NCBI GenBank assembly: GCA_036873135.1
Contig: JAPTYO010000002.1
Span: 49,594,204 to 49,658,203, forward strand
Length of the DNA stretch: 64,000 nucleotides
DNA from: Clarkia xantiana subsp. parviflora
Taxonomy: Eukaryota > Streptophyta > Magnoliopsida > Myrtales > Onagraceae
Reading direction: 5' to 3'
Position 1 is the stretch's first letter; each line of letters opens with the position of its first letter. The position numbers and the translations under genes are program-made. This document shows positions 34,303 through 46,595 of this stretch, piece by piece. The notes beneath the pieces are model-generated. The model did not search any database, was not told the origin of the DNA, and saw only the letters and a list, made by a program, of their open reading frames with translations.

Positions 34303-34931
34303 GAAAACTAATACATTGATAATTATGCTAATTCAGGAAGACAACAACATTTTGACAGAATTGCATACATCAGATTATCTATTATGATGGAATACGACGA
34401 ATAGTGATTCTTCAGTCACTAAACCAAACCAACCTTCAGTAAAGCGAGGAAGGGGGTGTCGTGAAAGAATTCACACTATTGTCGTTTTCAATCTAATAAA
34501 TCAGTCTTTTGAAAATGGTTATTCTATTATAAATTACCGGAACGGGAATTTTCAAATAAGCATACCCGATCTTGGCTTTCCCAAGGCCCTTATGATTTTG
34601 TAAAATTATCCGATAATTTACGCATGCATATTTATAATTATACTACATCTAGCAAATCATCATACCATGCCATAAATATCGAACACAACATGCTTACGCG
34701 TCATGCGCCTAATGTTCCTAGCATATATAATTCTACGTAAAGTAAATTATCACATGCGTTCTATCATGAACATCCTAGCATACGTGTCAAAACATGCAAC
34801 ATCCGCACACATCATGCATAATTGGCGACTGGAATTTTCGGTTTTATAAAACGTTTTGAAAATATTAGGGGCTGTTTTGCAATTCATGCTTACAATCAAT
34901 CATGCCAATTTCTAGACATGGATTCTAGGCA

Positions 34932-35158
34932 CTTTCATGATTCCTACCCTTTTCTTTCCTTGCCTTCGCTGTTTTTTCTCCTCTTTTTGAGAGGTCTTTC
35001 TCTGTCTGCCCCCTATCGTCACCTTTGCTACCGTGTCTGATTGTTGTGACCTACGTCTCATTGAATTGACGTAGCACTACCTTGCGGTGCGTTGATCACC
35101 CAGGACTTCTCATATTCCATTTTCAGTTATTGACTTCAATTTCTGGTGGACTGTTGAG
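34932..35158 (-). pseudogene. Protease-side remnant of element D, left of C
   Basis: Read on minus: VPSTVHQKLKSITENGI, stop, EVLGDQRTAR, stop, CYVNSMRRR, aligned to the same place in A and C. It continues exactly the frame ending at 46595 on the other side of element C. The left border with the G leader near 34931 has no LTR, so D is truncated. Confidence 0.82.
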
Positions 35159-35163
35159 GGTAC
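35159..35163. repeat. Target-site duplicate of C, left
   Basis: GGTAC, identical to 46591-46595. Confidence 0.9.
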
Positions 35164-35715
35164 TGATGGGTTCCGATGTAATCGTTAGCCCCGTTAACAG
35201 CCACTGGACGGCGAGTAGGTCCAGTGGGCCTCGCGAAAAGCCTTGAAGGCCCAGAGGCCCAACACGAAGGGTCCCGACTTCAGCGGTCCCGACGTATGAG
35301 CTGAACGCTCCCGATAAGAAGCCTCTGAGTAGGCCCCGATATGCCTTAGTAAAGGCCCCGATAATAAAGCCCCGCAGAGGCTGGACCTGTCCCGTAGAGA
35401 CTGAAGGTCCTAGGTGGTGATCTAGAATGAGACAACTCTGGAGTCCCCGATAGTAGTCGAGACTTGTAACCAGAGGATAAGACCGAGAAACCCGCCTACT
35501 GGAGGAGAGTAGTGGGCAGACAGTTAAGATATAGATAATCTCCCCCGAGATACGCAGGGCGTGCCCGAGATACACGGAGGTACGGGTAAGATACGCGGAG
35601 TGTGGGGCGAGATATATGGACTCCCAGCCGAAATATGTGGAATCGTGGCGAGATACACGGAATCATGGGCAAAACTGCCAGGCGCAGTAACAGGTAACTG
35701 AGTAACTTCCCCTCC

Positions 35716-35723
35716 TATATAAA
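35716..35723 (+). promoter_or_regulatory. LTR TATA box driving gag-pol of C
   Basis: TATATAAA, about 260 bases before the gag ATG. The equivalent in the 3' LTR is at 46382-46389. Confidence 0.65.
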
Positions 35724-35806
35724 GGAGGAAGTTACCTCAGAAAAACCCTAGACTGATACGAACATATACTCTTGCTTACCACCCATTGATTACCGTACTC
35801 ATTTAA

Positions 35807-35856
35807 GCATCGGAGAGGGATTCTGGGTCACCACCCAGGTCATCCCCTTTTGCAGG
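35807..35856 (+). promoter_or_regulatory. Conserved LTR hairpin element, 5' LTR of C
   Basis: GCATCGGAGAGGG + CTGGGT/ACCCAG stem + CCCCTTTTGCAGG, as in arm B. It would lie in the first 150 bases of the genomic RNA. Confidence 0.6.
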
Positions 35857-35925
35857 ACCACGCGGAGCCCAGAAGTCCAAGCATTCCGTCAAGGACGTAA
35901 CGGAGCTTCGCCCGTGATCCAACAT

Positions 35926-35943
35926 TGGCGCCGTCTGTGGGAA
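35926..35943 (+). promoter_or_regulatory. Primer-binding site of C
   Basis: TGGCGCCGTCTGTGGGAA, one base after the LTR. The first nine bases fit the 3' end of plant tRNA-Asp; the rest does not, so the primer tRNA is uncertain. Confidence 0.7.
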
Positions 35944-35978
35944 TCTTACGAAAAGCCAAGATAGCTTCTACCAGATCA

Positions 35979-38900
35979 ATGGCCGGTGGTGGCAAGAAGA
36001 AGCAAGTTCAGGCTGGCAGTTCTCGTCCCGCAGGAACTTTGAACTCCCCGTTGCCAGAACGCGTTGCTGAACAAGGTGAGAACCCTGCTCTCTCCCAGAC
36101 AGGGGGGCAAGGTGATGGCTATGAGGTCTCAGTCCGAGACGCTGAGACGAACAGGCAGGATGTCCCGCGTAGGGAGGAAGATGAGGCTCCCCCAAACCCG
36201 GTGGGCCATGGCAGAGAAGGTGTCCCGCGAAGGAAAGAAGGGTCGTCTTCGAACTCGGAGTTGGCCAAGGCAATAGCGGAGGCTATGCCCATGTTCCTGG
36301 CCGCCATGGAGGCCTTGCTGGACAAAAGAGAGGCCGCCAGAAGGGCGGAGGAGTTGCCTCCGCGAGAAGAATTACCACCACCCCCGCCGAGGGTGGACCC
36401 AGAGGTTCAGGAGGTTTTGCCCAGGAGCAAGGGCAAGGAGCCGGCACACCCGGAGAAGTTTGTGGTCGACGGCCCAGGACCGGTGCAAAACAGGACAATT
36501 CCCCTGAATGGCCCCATCACCCCCGATCAGGTGGTGAAGATCGTGAGCATCTGCATGGGAGATCAGAAGCAGATGACATCGGAGCTGAGGGATCGGTCCA
36601 GCCATCCTTTCGTGCCGCGGCTGATTGATACCGTGGCCCCGCCTGGGCTAGGTATTCCGACCATCAAGGAGTACGATGGTGAGGGGGACCCAGTTCGCCA
36701 TGTGCAGAGGCATGTCCAGGCCTGTATGGGATGAACATCGAACGATGACCTCATATGCTCATTGTTCCCGATAACCCTGGGAGAAAGGGCCATGACTTGG
36801 TTCTTCAGTCTCCCTCCAGGAAGCATCACCTGCTGGGCCGATATGCATGACCGCTTCATCAAGCAGTATCAAGGTCGAAGGCGTCTTCTGAAGAGTGTGA
36901 GGACTTTAACCCAGGTGGTGCAGAGGTCCGATGAATCGATGGCATACTATTACCAGCGGTTCACTGCTAGTGCTGCGGAGATTGACGAAGAAATCTCGGA
37001 GGGAGAGATGATTCGTACATTCCCGAGGAACTTGAGCGCTCCGTACGGTTCTGACCTGATGCATAGCGTAGCCGCGAAGGCTGTGTGGAGCATGGAGGCC
37101 CTGCAAGCGAGGGTGAAACAGCAAATCGATGTCCAGGAGTCGAAGATTGCTGCTGGAGAGCTCGATCCCCCAAGGTCGGGAAGAGGAAAGCCGTCGTCCA
37201 AGTTGTCGGATGATCGCAAGGGAAGTGACAAAACGGAAGGAAGTAGGAACCGTGGTCGCCCCGAGAAAAGGGAGGACAGGCGTCCTCCGAAGAAGGATAA
37301 CCGCGAAGGTCGAAATGTCCCCATCAACAGCTCGATGACCTCCGTGCTAGCTGTGATGGATCGGCAAGGTCTAGCTCGATACCCCCCGAGGAAAGAAGGC
37401 GAATTCCTAGGAGGCCGTCCTGACCGTTACTGTCGCTACCATCGTGCCAATGGTCACGACACTGAAAACTGTCGGGAGCTGAAGAAGGAGATTGAAAAGC
37501 TGATCCAGAAGGGGAAGCTGAAGGAATTCGTCGGGAAGGGACGGTGCCGATCCCGTTCCAGGAGTAGGTCCCGTTCCCGTTCCAAGTCCCGCGACCGATC
37601 CCCGAAGAAGAAGAAGGTCGAGCATGAGGCCTCGGGTTCAGGTGCCCGCAAGGAGAGGCGCAGAACTATCAACGTCATCCACGGTGGAATGGCAGCGGGA
37701 GGAGATACCTCTGCCTCTCGGGAGAATTACGCTTCCCGCATATCTGCCGCGGTGGTGCTAGGCAAACGGTCCCGGTCGTGGACCCTGAAAGAGGAAATGG
37801 AAATTTCGTTCTCGAAGGAGGATCTAATAGGCGTGGAGAGCCCTCACGACGATGCCTTGGTCGTGACCTTGGACGTGGATGGATTCGAGATGAAGCGGAT
37901 CCTGATAGATGGAGGGAGCTCCTCCGATATTCTTTTCATGGATGCTCTGGAAGCCATGGGAAAGACGAAGAAGGACTTGACGCAGGTGGACTTCCCGATG
38001 GTGGGATTCTCTGGCTCCACTTCCTACCCATTGGGAATGATTACCTTACCAGTAGAGTTTGGTAGTGGTTGGAAGATGGAGAGGCGGAACGTGGATTTCG
38101 TTGTAGTGGAATCTGCGGGGGCATACAACGCGATCATCGGGAGGACCACCATCAACCCTCTCATGGCAGTTGCCTCGACGGTCCACCAGAAGATGAAGTT
38201 CCCGACTGACAATGGGGTCGGAGAGGTCAAGGGCGACCAGGTGGCATCGCGAAAATGCTATGTTAACGCCACCCGACGAAGAAGAAGGGAGGCCATGACC
38301 GTCCTTCAAACCGATACTGATCCTCGAGAGGAGTATGGGCGTCCCGCCCCCATGGAGGATCTGAAGGAGGTCGAGATTGATGGGCCTCAGCGGAAGGTGA
38401 AGATCGGGTCTGCTTTGTCGGAGGAGAGAGCCCGAGAGTTGATCGACCTCTTGAAGGAGTTTAAGGAGTTGTTTGCCTGGTCCCCGAGTGATATGCCAGG
38501 AATCAGCCCCGACGTGATAGTGCACGAGCTGAAGATAGACCCCGCAATCAAGCCTATCGCGCAGAGGAGGCGTCCGATGGGCGCGGACAAGAGGATCGCA
38601 ATCCAGCAGGAGGTGGGCAGACTGCTCGATGCTGGATTCATCAAGGAACTCCGATTCCAGACTTGGGTGGCTAATCCAGTGCTGGTGCGAAAGAGTAACG
38701 GAAAGTGGCGGATGTGTGTCGACTTCCGCGACTTGAACAAAGCCTGTCCGAAGGACTGCTACCCGCTGCCGAGGATCGACCAGCTGGTGGATGCCACATC
38801 GGGACATGAGCTGCTGAGCTTTATGGACGCTTATTCCGGGTACAACCAGATCAAGATGGCGAAGGAGGATGCCCCTCACACAGCTTTTTACGCTGACAGT

Positions 38901-41635
38901 GACGTCTACCATTACGACGTGATGCCCTTCGGATAGATCAATGCCGGAGCAACTTACCAGCGGATGGTAAACAAGTTGTTCGGGGACATGTTGGGGAAAA
39001 CCATGGAGGCATATGTGGACGACATGCTGGTGAAGTCCCGACAGGCAGGAGACCATGTCCAGAATTTGGCGGCGGCATTTGAGCGGATGAAGTTCCATCA
39101 GGTTCGGCTGAACCCCGACAAATGCGCTTTCGGGGTGAACTCGGGGAAGTTCCTAGGGTTCATGGTGAGTCAGAGAGGAATCGAGGTGAACCCCGAGAAG
39201 CTGCGAGCAATCGAGGAGATGCAGTCCCCAAAGACTCATCGGGAGGTCCAGGTGCTGAATGGCCGGTTGGCCGCGATGAATCGCTTCCTATCCAAGGCGA
39301 GTGACCGCGCCATGCCATTTTTTGAGGTATTGAGGGCCAACAAGAAGTTCGAATAGACCGACAAGTGCGAGGAGGCGTTCCAGGCACTCAAGCAGCATCT
39401 CCGTACCCTCCCGCCGTTGGCGAAACCAGTTCCAGGCGAGCCGCTCTATCTCTATTTGGCTGTTTCTGATGTGGCTGTTAGTTCTGTTCTGATTAAAATT
39501 GTCAAGGGCAACCAAGTTCCGATCTATTATGTAAGCAAGGCGTTTGCCAAGTCTGAAATAAACTATCCAGCTATTGAGAAGTATCTCTTTGCGTTGATTA
39601 TTGCCGCTCGAAAACTGCGACCTTACTTCCATGCCCATGAAGTCACGGTATTGACTAATCAGCCCTTGAAACACTTTTTGAACCGACCGGATGCGTCGGG
39701 GAGATTGGTAAAATGGGCCATTGAGCTGACAGAATTCCGCATTCATTTCGCTCCGAGAACCGCTATTAAGGGCCAGGCATTGGCAGATTTTATAGCTGAA
39801 TCTACGGCACCCGATCTGGAAGTAACGGGTCCCGCAGAGGGGGCAACCATGGAAGGAGTCCCGACAACAGAACAGCAGCCAGAACAGCCAAATGAGGAGA
39901 ACACTTGGGAGATGTACACTGATGGTTCATCGAGTGTAGAAGGCTCGGGGGCAGGATTCGTGTTGATACCGCCCGGTGGAGGCGAGCCCCTGCGATATGC
40001 CTTGGCGTTGACATTCAAAGCCACCAACAACGAAGCAGAATATGAGGCTCTCATCACAGGCCTTAAGATTGCCAAGGGTACGGGGGTCGACCATTTAAAA
40101 GTGAAGTGCGATGCTAGCTTGGTTGTAAATCAAGTCCAGGGGAACTATGAGGCTAAAAGCCCGACGATGAAGAAATATTTGCATGAGGTGCAGACTTTGA
40201 AGGGAAGCTTCAAAAGCTTTGATATCGAGGCGATCCCGAGGGAAGAGAACGCGAAGCGGATGCCTTGAGCAAGTTTGCCCTGGGAGTGGCCCCCGAGGAG
40301 AATCGGAAAGTGCATTTCCTAGAAAAGGTGATCATCTCAAACATTGATCCGGTGGAGGTCTGTGCTATTGAGACAGGATCGGAGGAAGAGGAGAAGCCCA
40401 CTTGGATGACCCCGATGGTCACGTACCTAACTACGGGGGTACTCCCCGATGATAAGGTGGCAGCCGTCAGATTGCGTCGGATTGCAGACAACTACGCGAT
40501 GGTGGACAACCAGTTATACAAAAAAGGGTATGTAAAACCTTTCTTAAAATGCGTAGCGGAGCCTGACACGAATCGGATCCTAAGGGAACTACACGAAGGA
40601 GTCGCGGCCTGTCATGAGGGAGCCCGATCTCTGGTGAGGAAAGCGTTGAACTTGGGTTACTATTGGCCCTCGATGAATAAAGAAGCGACCGCGATGGTCC
40701 GATCCTGCGATGCATGCCAGAGGTACGCCCCAAATATCATGGCTCCCGCCGCGGACTTAATGCCCATCAGGAGTGCATGGCCCTTTGCGCAATGGGGAAT
40801 TGACTTGGTGGGACCACTTCCCCAAGCGAAAGGTCAGTGCAAGTACTTACTCGTGGCTATCGACTACTTTTCAAAGTGGATAGAGGCCAAAGCATTGGCT
40901 AGAACGACGGGGCAGCATATCCTCAAGTTCCTTCAGACTCAAATCGTATCCCGATACGGGGTCCCGCGGGTGTTGATTAGCGATAATGGCCCTCCGTTCA
41001 ATGGGGCTCAGTTGAAGGAGTACCTGGAAGAATTAAACATTGAGCATCGGACCGCTTCAGTTCGCCACGCCCAGACCAATGGCCAGGTAGAGTCAGCCAA
41101 TAAGATCGTGATGGATGGCTTGAAGAAAAGAGTCTATGCCTTGCAGGGCCATTGGCTGGATGAGCTCGAGAATGTGCTATGGGCTGTGCGAACAACACCC
41201 AAGCAATCAACAGGAGAAACCCCGTTTGGCCTGGTTTATGGCACGGAGGCAGTCGCTCCCGTGGAGATAGCGGTGGCGTCTCACCGCGCAAAATATTACG
41301 AGCCTCTGACAAACGAGGAAATGAGATGTCTGGACTTAGACCTACTCGAGGAAAAGAGGTGGAAGGCTGATGAAGTCCAGGCCCGAATGCGTTTGGCAAC
41401 AGCCCGATATTATAATCGGCGTGTCAGGTCCCGACAATTCTTCGTGGGAGAACTTGTCTGGTGGAGGAATGAGTTTGTTCATCAAGATCAGATCAACAAG
41501 CTGTCACCAAAATGGGAAGGACCCTACAAGATCGTGGGGATGCCAGCGCCCAATGCATACAAGTTAGAGGATCTCGAAGGCAAGACGTTGAAGCATTCCT
41601 TCAGTGGTGAACACTTGAAGAAGTATCATGTTTGA
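35979..41635 (+). pseudogene. gag-pol: Gag-pol polyprotein of C (three stops, one frameshift)
   Basis: One frame of about 1885 codons from ATG 35979. Approximate residues: gag core 230-360, CHHC-like knuckle near 484, Arg-Ser run 520-540, protease DGGSS near 642, RT from VDFRDLNKA near 912 to AYVDDMLV near 1011, RNase H, second RNase H from YTDGSS near 1312, integrase finger (HEGVAACHEG...CDAC) 1537-1576 and D-D-E core near 1606, 1668 and 1702. Breaks: TGA at 36732 (CGA in arm A), TAG at 38934 and at 39354 (Leu and Trp codons elsewhere), and a one-base deletion near 40253 that moves the RNase H tail and integrase to another frame. No chromodomain. Fused gag-pol with dual RNase H fits Tat. Confidence 0.95.
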
Positions 41636-41764
41636 TATGAAGCCGCCACGAATAGCGCAAATTGTCTATCAATAAAATCCGATGTAAGCCTACTTTGAAT
41701 TATTAGTGAATAAAAGAAGTTGCCTTCCGATCAAATTGCTTTCAAATTTATTCTAACTGTTAAT

Positions 41765-42265
41765 AAGACGTCCTGAGTGACGCGACGAAAGCCTTCCGAG
41801 GTACGATGAAAGCCCCGTGGGGGACGCGTAAGTCGTCTTTATGGCGCGGCCAAAAGCCTTAACAGGTATGGACAAAAGCCCTACGGGGTACACGTAAGTC
41901 GTCTATATGATGCAACCAAAAGCCTAGGTATGAAAAGGCCCTGATGGGTCCGCGTAAGTCGTCTATATGATGCGGCCAAAAAGCCTTAACAGGTAGGAAA
42001 AAGCCTTAACAGGTCCGCGTAAGTCGTCTATATGATGCGGCAAAAAGCCTTAAAGGGTACGATTAAGCTGTCCAGTAGAGACGCAGTAAAAGCCCTAAGG
42101 GGTGTGAAGATGGCCTTGAAAGGCAGGGACGAGAAACCTTAAGTGGTGAAGTCCCGATTTGGGACGAGAAACCTTAAGTGGTGAAGTCCCGATTCTGGAC
42201 GAGAAGCTTTAAGCGGCGAAGTCCCGATTGGACGAGAAGCCTTAAATGGTGAAGTCCCGAGTCAA
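41765..42265. repeat. Tandem-repeat spacer of C
   Basis: Both arrays seen in arm A, in inverted order relative to the window: units with CGTAAGTCGTCTATATGATG (about 41770-42060), then units with CCTTAAGTGGTGAAGTCCCGA (about 42115-42265). They separate the 3' ends of gag-pol and the antisense gene. 42266-42471 continues the antisense gene's 3' flank. Confidence 0.88.
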
Positions 42266-42471
42266 GCGTTGGAAGGACGTATGAAATCATCTCAAATGAT
42301 GCATCGGAACGTTCCGAGTAACGGGTTTAAAGCCGCTTTAGATAAAGCGCAAATGAGTATCGGTGCCAAAACAGATGGAAAGAAAACTACTCATATAAAG
42401 GCCAGAAGGCCGAAAAGGTTCGTTACAAAAAGACAAAGGAAAAAGACAACAAGGACTAAAAGAGATAAGCA

Positions 42472-45184
42472 TTAAACTTGGTCCTTGTTAGAAGATGGGT
42501 CCTCAGCAGCATCGGAGGGAGCAAGGTTCGGAGGGACCTGGGCGGAAGGCTCCGCGGCTGACGGAGTCAGATCCACGGCAGCGGTCTCTTCACTCTCCGC
42601 GGGGAGGCTGAAATATTTCTCCGCGAAGGGGGCGAGGGTCTCGGACTTCTTGAAGTCGATCGAATCCGCATAGGCTGTGTAGAGTTCTTCGATAGCGTTG
42701 AATAAAGCGTCCTCCACCTCGGACTTGCAGAACTCCACAGCAGCCAGCTTGAATTCTTCAGAATCCCGATACTCCTTGTGGCCCTGAAGACGACCCTCCT
42801 CGCGGCCCTCCTCAAGACCTTGAGCCTTTGCCTCAGCCAGTTTGGCAGAGAACTCTGCCCTTTCCGCTTCAAGCTTGACTTTGGCCTCCGCCAGAAGATC
42901 CGCGAAGACGTTCTTCTCGCGAACGAATTGCTGCTTCTCCCCCTCATTTCGCTGCTGCTCCACCTGGGCCATCTTCCGCTCTCGGCGCATGACAGCCTCA
43001 TGGTCGTGGACTTTCTTGAGCAGGTTTGTGGACATGTCATCGAGGAGAGCCTTCTCCTTGGCCATCTTATTTTTGGCCGCCACCGCCTCGTCACGCTCCA
43101 TCTGAAGTTTGGCTAAGGCCTCAGGATTCGACTTGGCTTCAGCCTCTTCCAAAGCGCTTTTCAGAGCCAAGGCGATGGCGAAGCTACGGTGTCGGTCCGC
43201 GGTTTCCTAAGGCGGAAGAGAAAAAGATAAAAATTCAGTGATTGAAGGTAGGAATAAAGAAGAGAATAAGGTGATAGGATATTACCTCCATCCGACGGAC
43301 GGCCATGGCCCGGAACTCCTCTTCGATATCCTCCCGCGACAGGTAAAGTGGCCTTTTCAGAGACGGAGGAATTGACCCTGACAGCAAGTGTAGGGCCAAG
43401 TCGGGCTCAAGATTGTCCCGACGGATCGAAAACCCGGCGAGGGATTCGATCGGACGCCAAGGGATCGCTGCCTGGTCGGAGGTGTAAATTTTGTACACCT
43501 CGTCCATCGGAAGACGAGGGATAGGCTCGGCCCCCGGGGTGCCAGGAACTACCTCTATAGGAGGCTCGGGAGTTGGAGTGCGAAAAATAGGAGGAGGACT
43601 CTTGGACACGTCCCTAGCAGCGGGCCGTGCATTCCTGGATCTCGACCTGTCACGGGGAAGCAGGCCCCCCTCTTCAGGCTCTTCAACAGACGGAGAAGCC
43701 TCCAAATCAGTCACTGGACGGAACCCAGCTTCCGCCGGGACGTCCTCCAGCATTAGTTCCTGCGGGGCTGCAGCCTCCGCTGGAATGATAGCCTCTGTCG
43801 GGGCAGGAGTCTTCAAGGGACCTGCGGTGGCAGGACGAACATGATCAGGGATAACTCCACCAGGGCACCAGAGAATTTGACGTTCGACGTGTTGGTCTTT
43901 CCCATGGAAGTTGTAGTATCCCGCCTTGAGAACGCGGGGGACTTCTCCTTGAAGGATATATTTAATTTCCCGAACCCGCGACTCCCGATCGGCGGGGATA
44001 AACTCCTTGGGAACTAATTTTTTATATCGTTTAATTGCACGACGAACACGCTTACCTTCCTCGACGGTGGTGGCCCCGAAGGACCGATCTACCTCCTCCC
44101 GCCTGGTCTTCTTGGTCCCGACCAGCTCTTCAGTCGGAGGGGCAGCAGATAAGGGATTAGAGGAAGAAGCCCCTTTCTTCACCAGCTTGCGCTTCCGCTT
44201 GGAACCGCTCTGGACGGCATCAGTCTCGCCCTGCTTCATAATGATATGAGTCAACAGAGAAGCCTTCTTGGCTGCAAAGGTAAATATAAGATGGTTAGAA
44301 ATATTACCCATACGACTAAATCTACAGAAACAGAATCAAGGAGCCGAACTCCGATGGCAATCAGATGCCGCTCCTGGAGCCTGTTGGCATCGATGGGTAT
44401 GAAGTTGTCCCCCCAGCGGTAGAGCTGAACCATCTGGAGGGTGTTGAGGTCATCCTCGGAGTAATCTTGGAGCTTAGGAGCAGGGTCCGCCATAACCTCC
44501 CATCGAGGCCAGGGGACGGAGCTATGCTGGATAAAGAAGTAGTACTTCTTCCAGCCACTGTTGTCGGAGCCCGAGTCGCGGATCAGAATCCGATCCTTGT
44601 GAAACTTCCAAGTCTCACTGTCCCAGCCGAAACGTGAGAGTTGCTCCTTTGTCCACTTGGGGAGTCGGGGAGAGAAGGAGCAAACACCGGATTTGTTGCA
44701 TTTCATACCGTAAAAAGTGCGGAACAACATAAGACTGTATGTCCACTGCTGGCGATGGCATAAGAGTTGGAAGGCATTCCACACGCGGATGGCATGTGGA
44801 GAGAAAGTACAGGGGTGCGTTTTGTAAAAGTTGCACATTTCCACCATGTTTCCACAGAAGGGGAACCGAATCCCCGCACTTATTTGTCCAGCGGAAACAA
44901 ACACCTCCCCTGCCCGAGGAAGTGTGATAATGTGCTTCCTTCTACCAGCAGTTTGGGACTCGTAAGGGAAGCGAGGCTCCCAATCCGAGGTGATACACCC
45001 CTCTCTAAGGGCAACCTCATACGAACCCTCAGATATTTCGTTGACGGCGAACTCAAAGGCAAAGGGAGCCCTAATCTCAGAAGTAGCTTCGTCTAAAAAC
45101 GATTACAGACAAGAGGAGTTGAGAAAAGAAGAGTAAAACAATGCGCAAATCACGAAAGTGTGGAAAGAAATCCTTACCAGACAT
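42472..45184 (-). CDS. Antisense accessory gene of C (intron-containing, apparently open)
   Basis: Best copy of the family. Exon 1 45184-45178 (ATGTCTG), intron to 45093, exon 2 from 45092 (gypsy-type transposon domain: GISAGIRFPF-like stretch, HPCTFSPHAIRVWNAF, FRTFYGMKC). A frame change lies between about 44310 and 44266. Exon 3 ends at 43286 (basic KRKRKLVKKG, then Pro-rich linker), intron 43285-43207, exon 4 43206-42472 (coiled coil, ends KDQV). I see no stop in any exon. The second intron would be only about 41 nt with the best donor (GTAATA), short for a plant, so its exact edges are unsettled. Product about 830-840 residues, possibly nuclear. Such extra antisense ORFs are known in Tat elements; their role is not established. 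Confidence 0.78.
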
Positions 45185-45338
45185 GATCGGTGGCCAAAGA
45201 GGTGAGGATAAGGAAGATCGGAAAAGTCGAAGGCCTTGATCACTTAAAATACCAGGAGGAGCTGGAGGAGAGCTTCGAGTGCAAGGATGGTTGAAAGTGA
45301 GAGAGTGCAGAAGAAGTGAATGAGGCCAGGGTTTTACC

Positions 45339-45346
45339 TTTTATAG
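45339..45346 (-). promoter_or_regulatory. TATA box of the antisense gene, C
   Basis: CTATAAAA on minus, about 155 bases before the ATG at 45184. The same spacing as in arms A and B supports a real internal promoter between gene and LTR. 45347-45819 is the conserved upstream region with no gene. Confidence 0.62.
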
Positions 45347-45819
45347 GCAAAAGGACAATTGAAGGGACGTAATCGTGACTGTTGAAGGCGAAACGATTTG
45401 ATCACAACCGTTGAACTAGGGAGACGATACGGAGGAGACAGCTGGATGGGCTTGATCTGCACCGTTGAAGAGGGAACGACACGATCTTAATCGACGAGAT
45501 TATAGGCACAGAAAGGACGTGTATGACGTCACAGTTGCTTTTTCAGAAAAACAGCAGTCACGTTGGTTTAAACGACGTTTCCCTATCCCTAGGCGTTTAA
45601 TGCTACAGTAGCCAAGGAGTCTCCTTGGATTAACCAACTGTCCATGGGGCCCGGTGGGCCCAAGGCGATCATAAGAAAGAGACTCTGATATATAACGGTC
45701 ACACGCGAAGATCAAAGCCTCCGACGGTGGTATCGGAAGGCATGAAAGCAAAAATCCTCGACAAGAGAGGACAAAAGATTTGGACTGAAAGACATGACGA
45801 ACTAAAAGTCCCCCATGTC

Positions 45820-45830
45820 TTGGGGGCAAA
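45820..45830 (+). promoter_or_regulatory. Polypurine tract of C
   Basis: TTGGGGGCAAA abutting the 3' LTR. Confidence 0.8.
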
Positions 45831-46590
45831 TGATGGGTTCCGATGTAATCGTTAGCCCCGTTAACAGCCACTGGACGACGAGTAGGTCCAGTGGGCCTCG
45901 CGAAAAGCCTTGAAGGCCCAGAGGCCCAACACGAAGGGTCCCGACTTCAGCGGTCCCGACGTATGAGCTGAACGCTCCCGATAAGAAGCCTATGAGTAGG
46001 CCCCGATATGCCTTAGTAAAGGCCCCGATAATAAAGCCCCGCAGAGGCTGGACCTGTCCCGTAGAGACTGAAGGTCCTGGGTGGTGATCTAGAATGAGAC
46101 AACTCTGGAGTCCCCGACAGTAGTCGAGACTTGTAACCAGAGGATAAGACCGAGAAACCCGCCTACTGGAGGAGAGTAGTGGGCAGACGGTTAAGATATA
46201 GATAATCTCCCCCGAGATACGCAGGGCGTGCCCGAGATACACGGAGGTACGGGTAAGATACGCGGAGCGTGGGGCGAGATATATGGAATCCCAGCCGAAA
46301 TATGTGGAATCGTGGCGAGATACACGGAATCATGGGCAAAACTTCCAGGCGCAGTAACAGGTAACTGAGTAACTTCCCTCCTATATAAAGGAGGAAGTTA
46401 CCTCAGAAAAACCCTAGACTGATACGAACATATACTCTTTCTTACCACCCATTGATTACCGTACTCATTTAAGCATCGGAGAGGGATTCTGGGTCACCAC
46501 CCAGGCCATCCCCTTTTGCAGGACCACGCGGAGCCCAGAAGTCCAAGCATTCCGTCAAGGACGTAACGGAGCTTCGCCTGTGATCCAACA
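45831..46590 (+). repeat. 3' LTR of C
   Basis: 760 bp, pair of 35164-35924, with TATATAAA at 46382-46389 and the hairpin element at 46473-46522. Confidence 0.95.
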
Positions 46591-46595
46591 GGTAC
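46591..46595. repeat. Target-site duplicate of C, right
   Basis: GGTAC, identical to 35159-35163. Confidence 0.9.

Larger units (their letters stand above)
14859..34931 (-). mobile_element. Copia-type retrotransposon G, split by E and truncated at its 5' end
   Basis: The minus-strand element consists of 14859-15259 plus 29148-34931. It has a 3' LTR (split), a polypurine tract at 29312, a long 3' non-coding part, decayed RNase H and RT, a decayed middle, a gag remnant and part of a long leader. Homology to the J leader stops at about 34931, where gypsy element D begins, so the 5' LTR and primer site are lost. Related to I1, I2 and J at the other end of the window. Confidence 0.78.
35164..35924 (+). 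repeat. 5' LTR of C
   Basis: 761 bp, TGATGGG...CCAACA, with a TATA box at 35716-35723 and a conserved hairpin element at 35807-35856. Confidence 0.95.
35164..46590 (+). mobile_element. Near-complete Tat-type Ty3/gypsy retrotransposon C
   Basis: 11.4 kb, flanked by a perfect 5-bp duplicate. Order: 5' LTR, primer site, gag-pol, tandem-repeat spacer, antisense gene on minus, polypurine tract, 3' LTR. By eye the two LTRs differ at about a dozen of 760 positions, so the insertion is fairly recent. Gag-pol is disabled by point changes, while the antisense gene looks open. It sits inside the protease region of element D. Confidence 0.95.

Noticed and set aside
37540..37620. Arg-Ser run as evidence of a captured host splicing factor
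   Set aside because: It is in frame within gag after the knuckle in both A and C; a basic RNA-binding tail of gag explains it.
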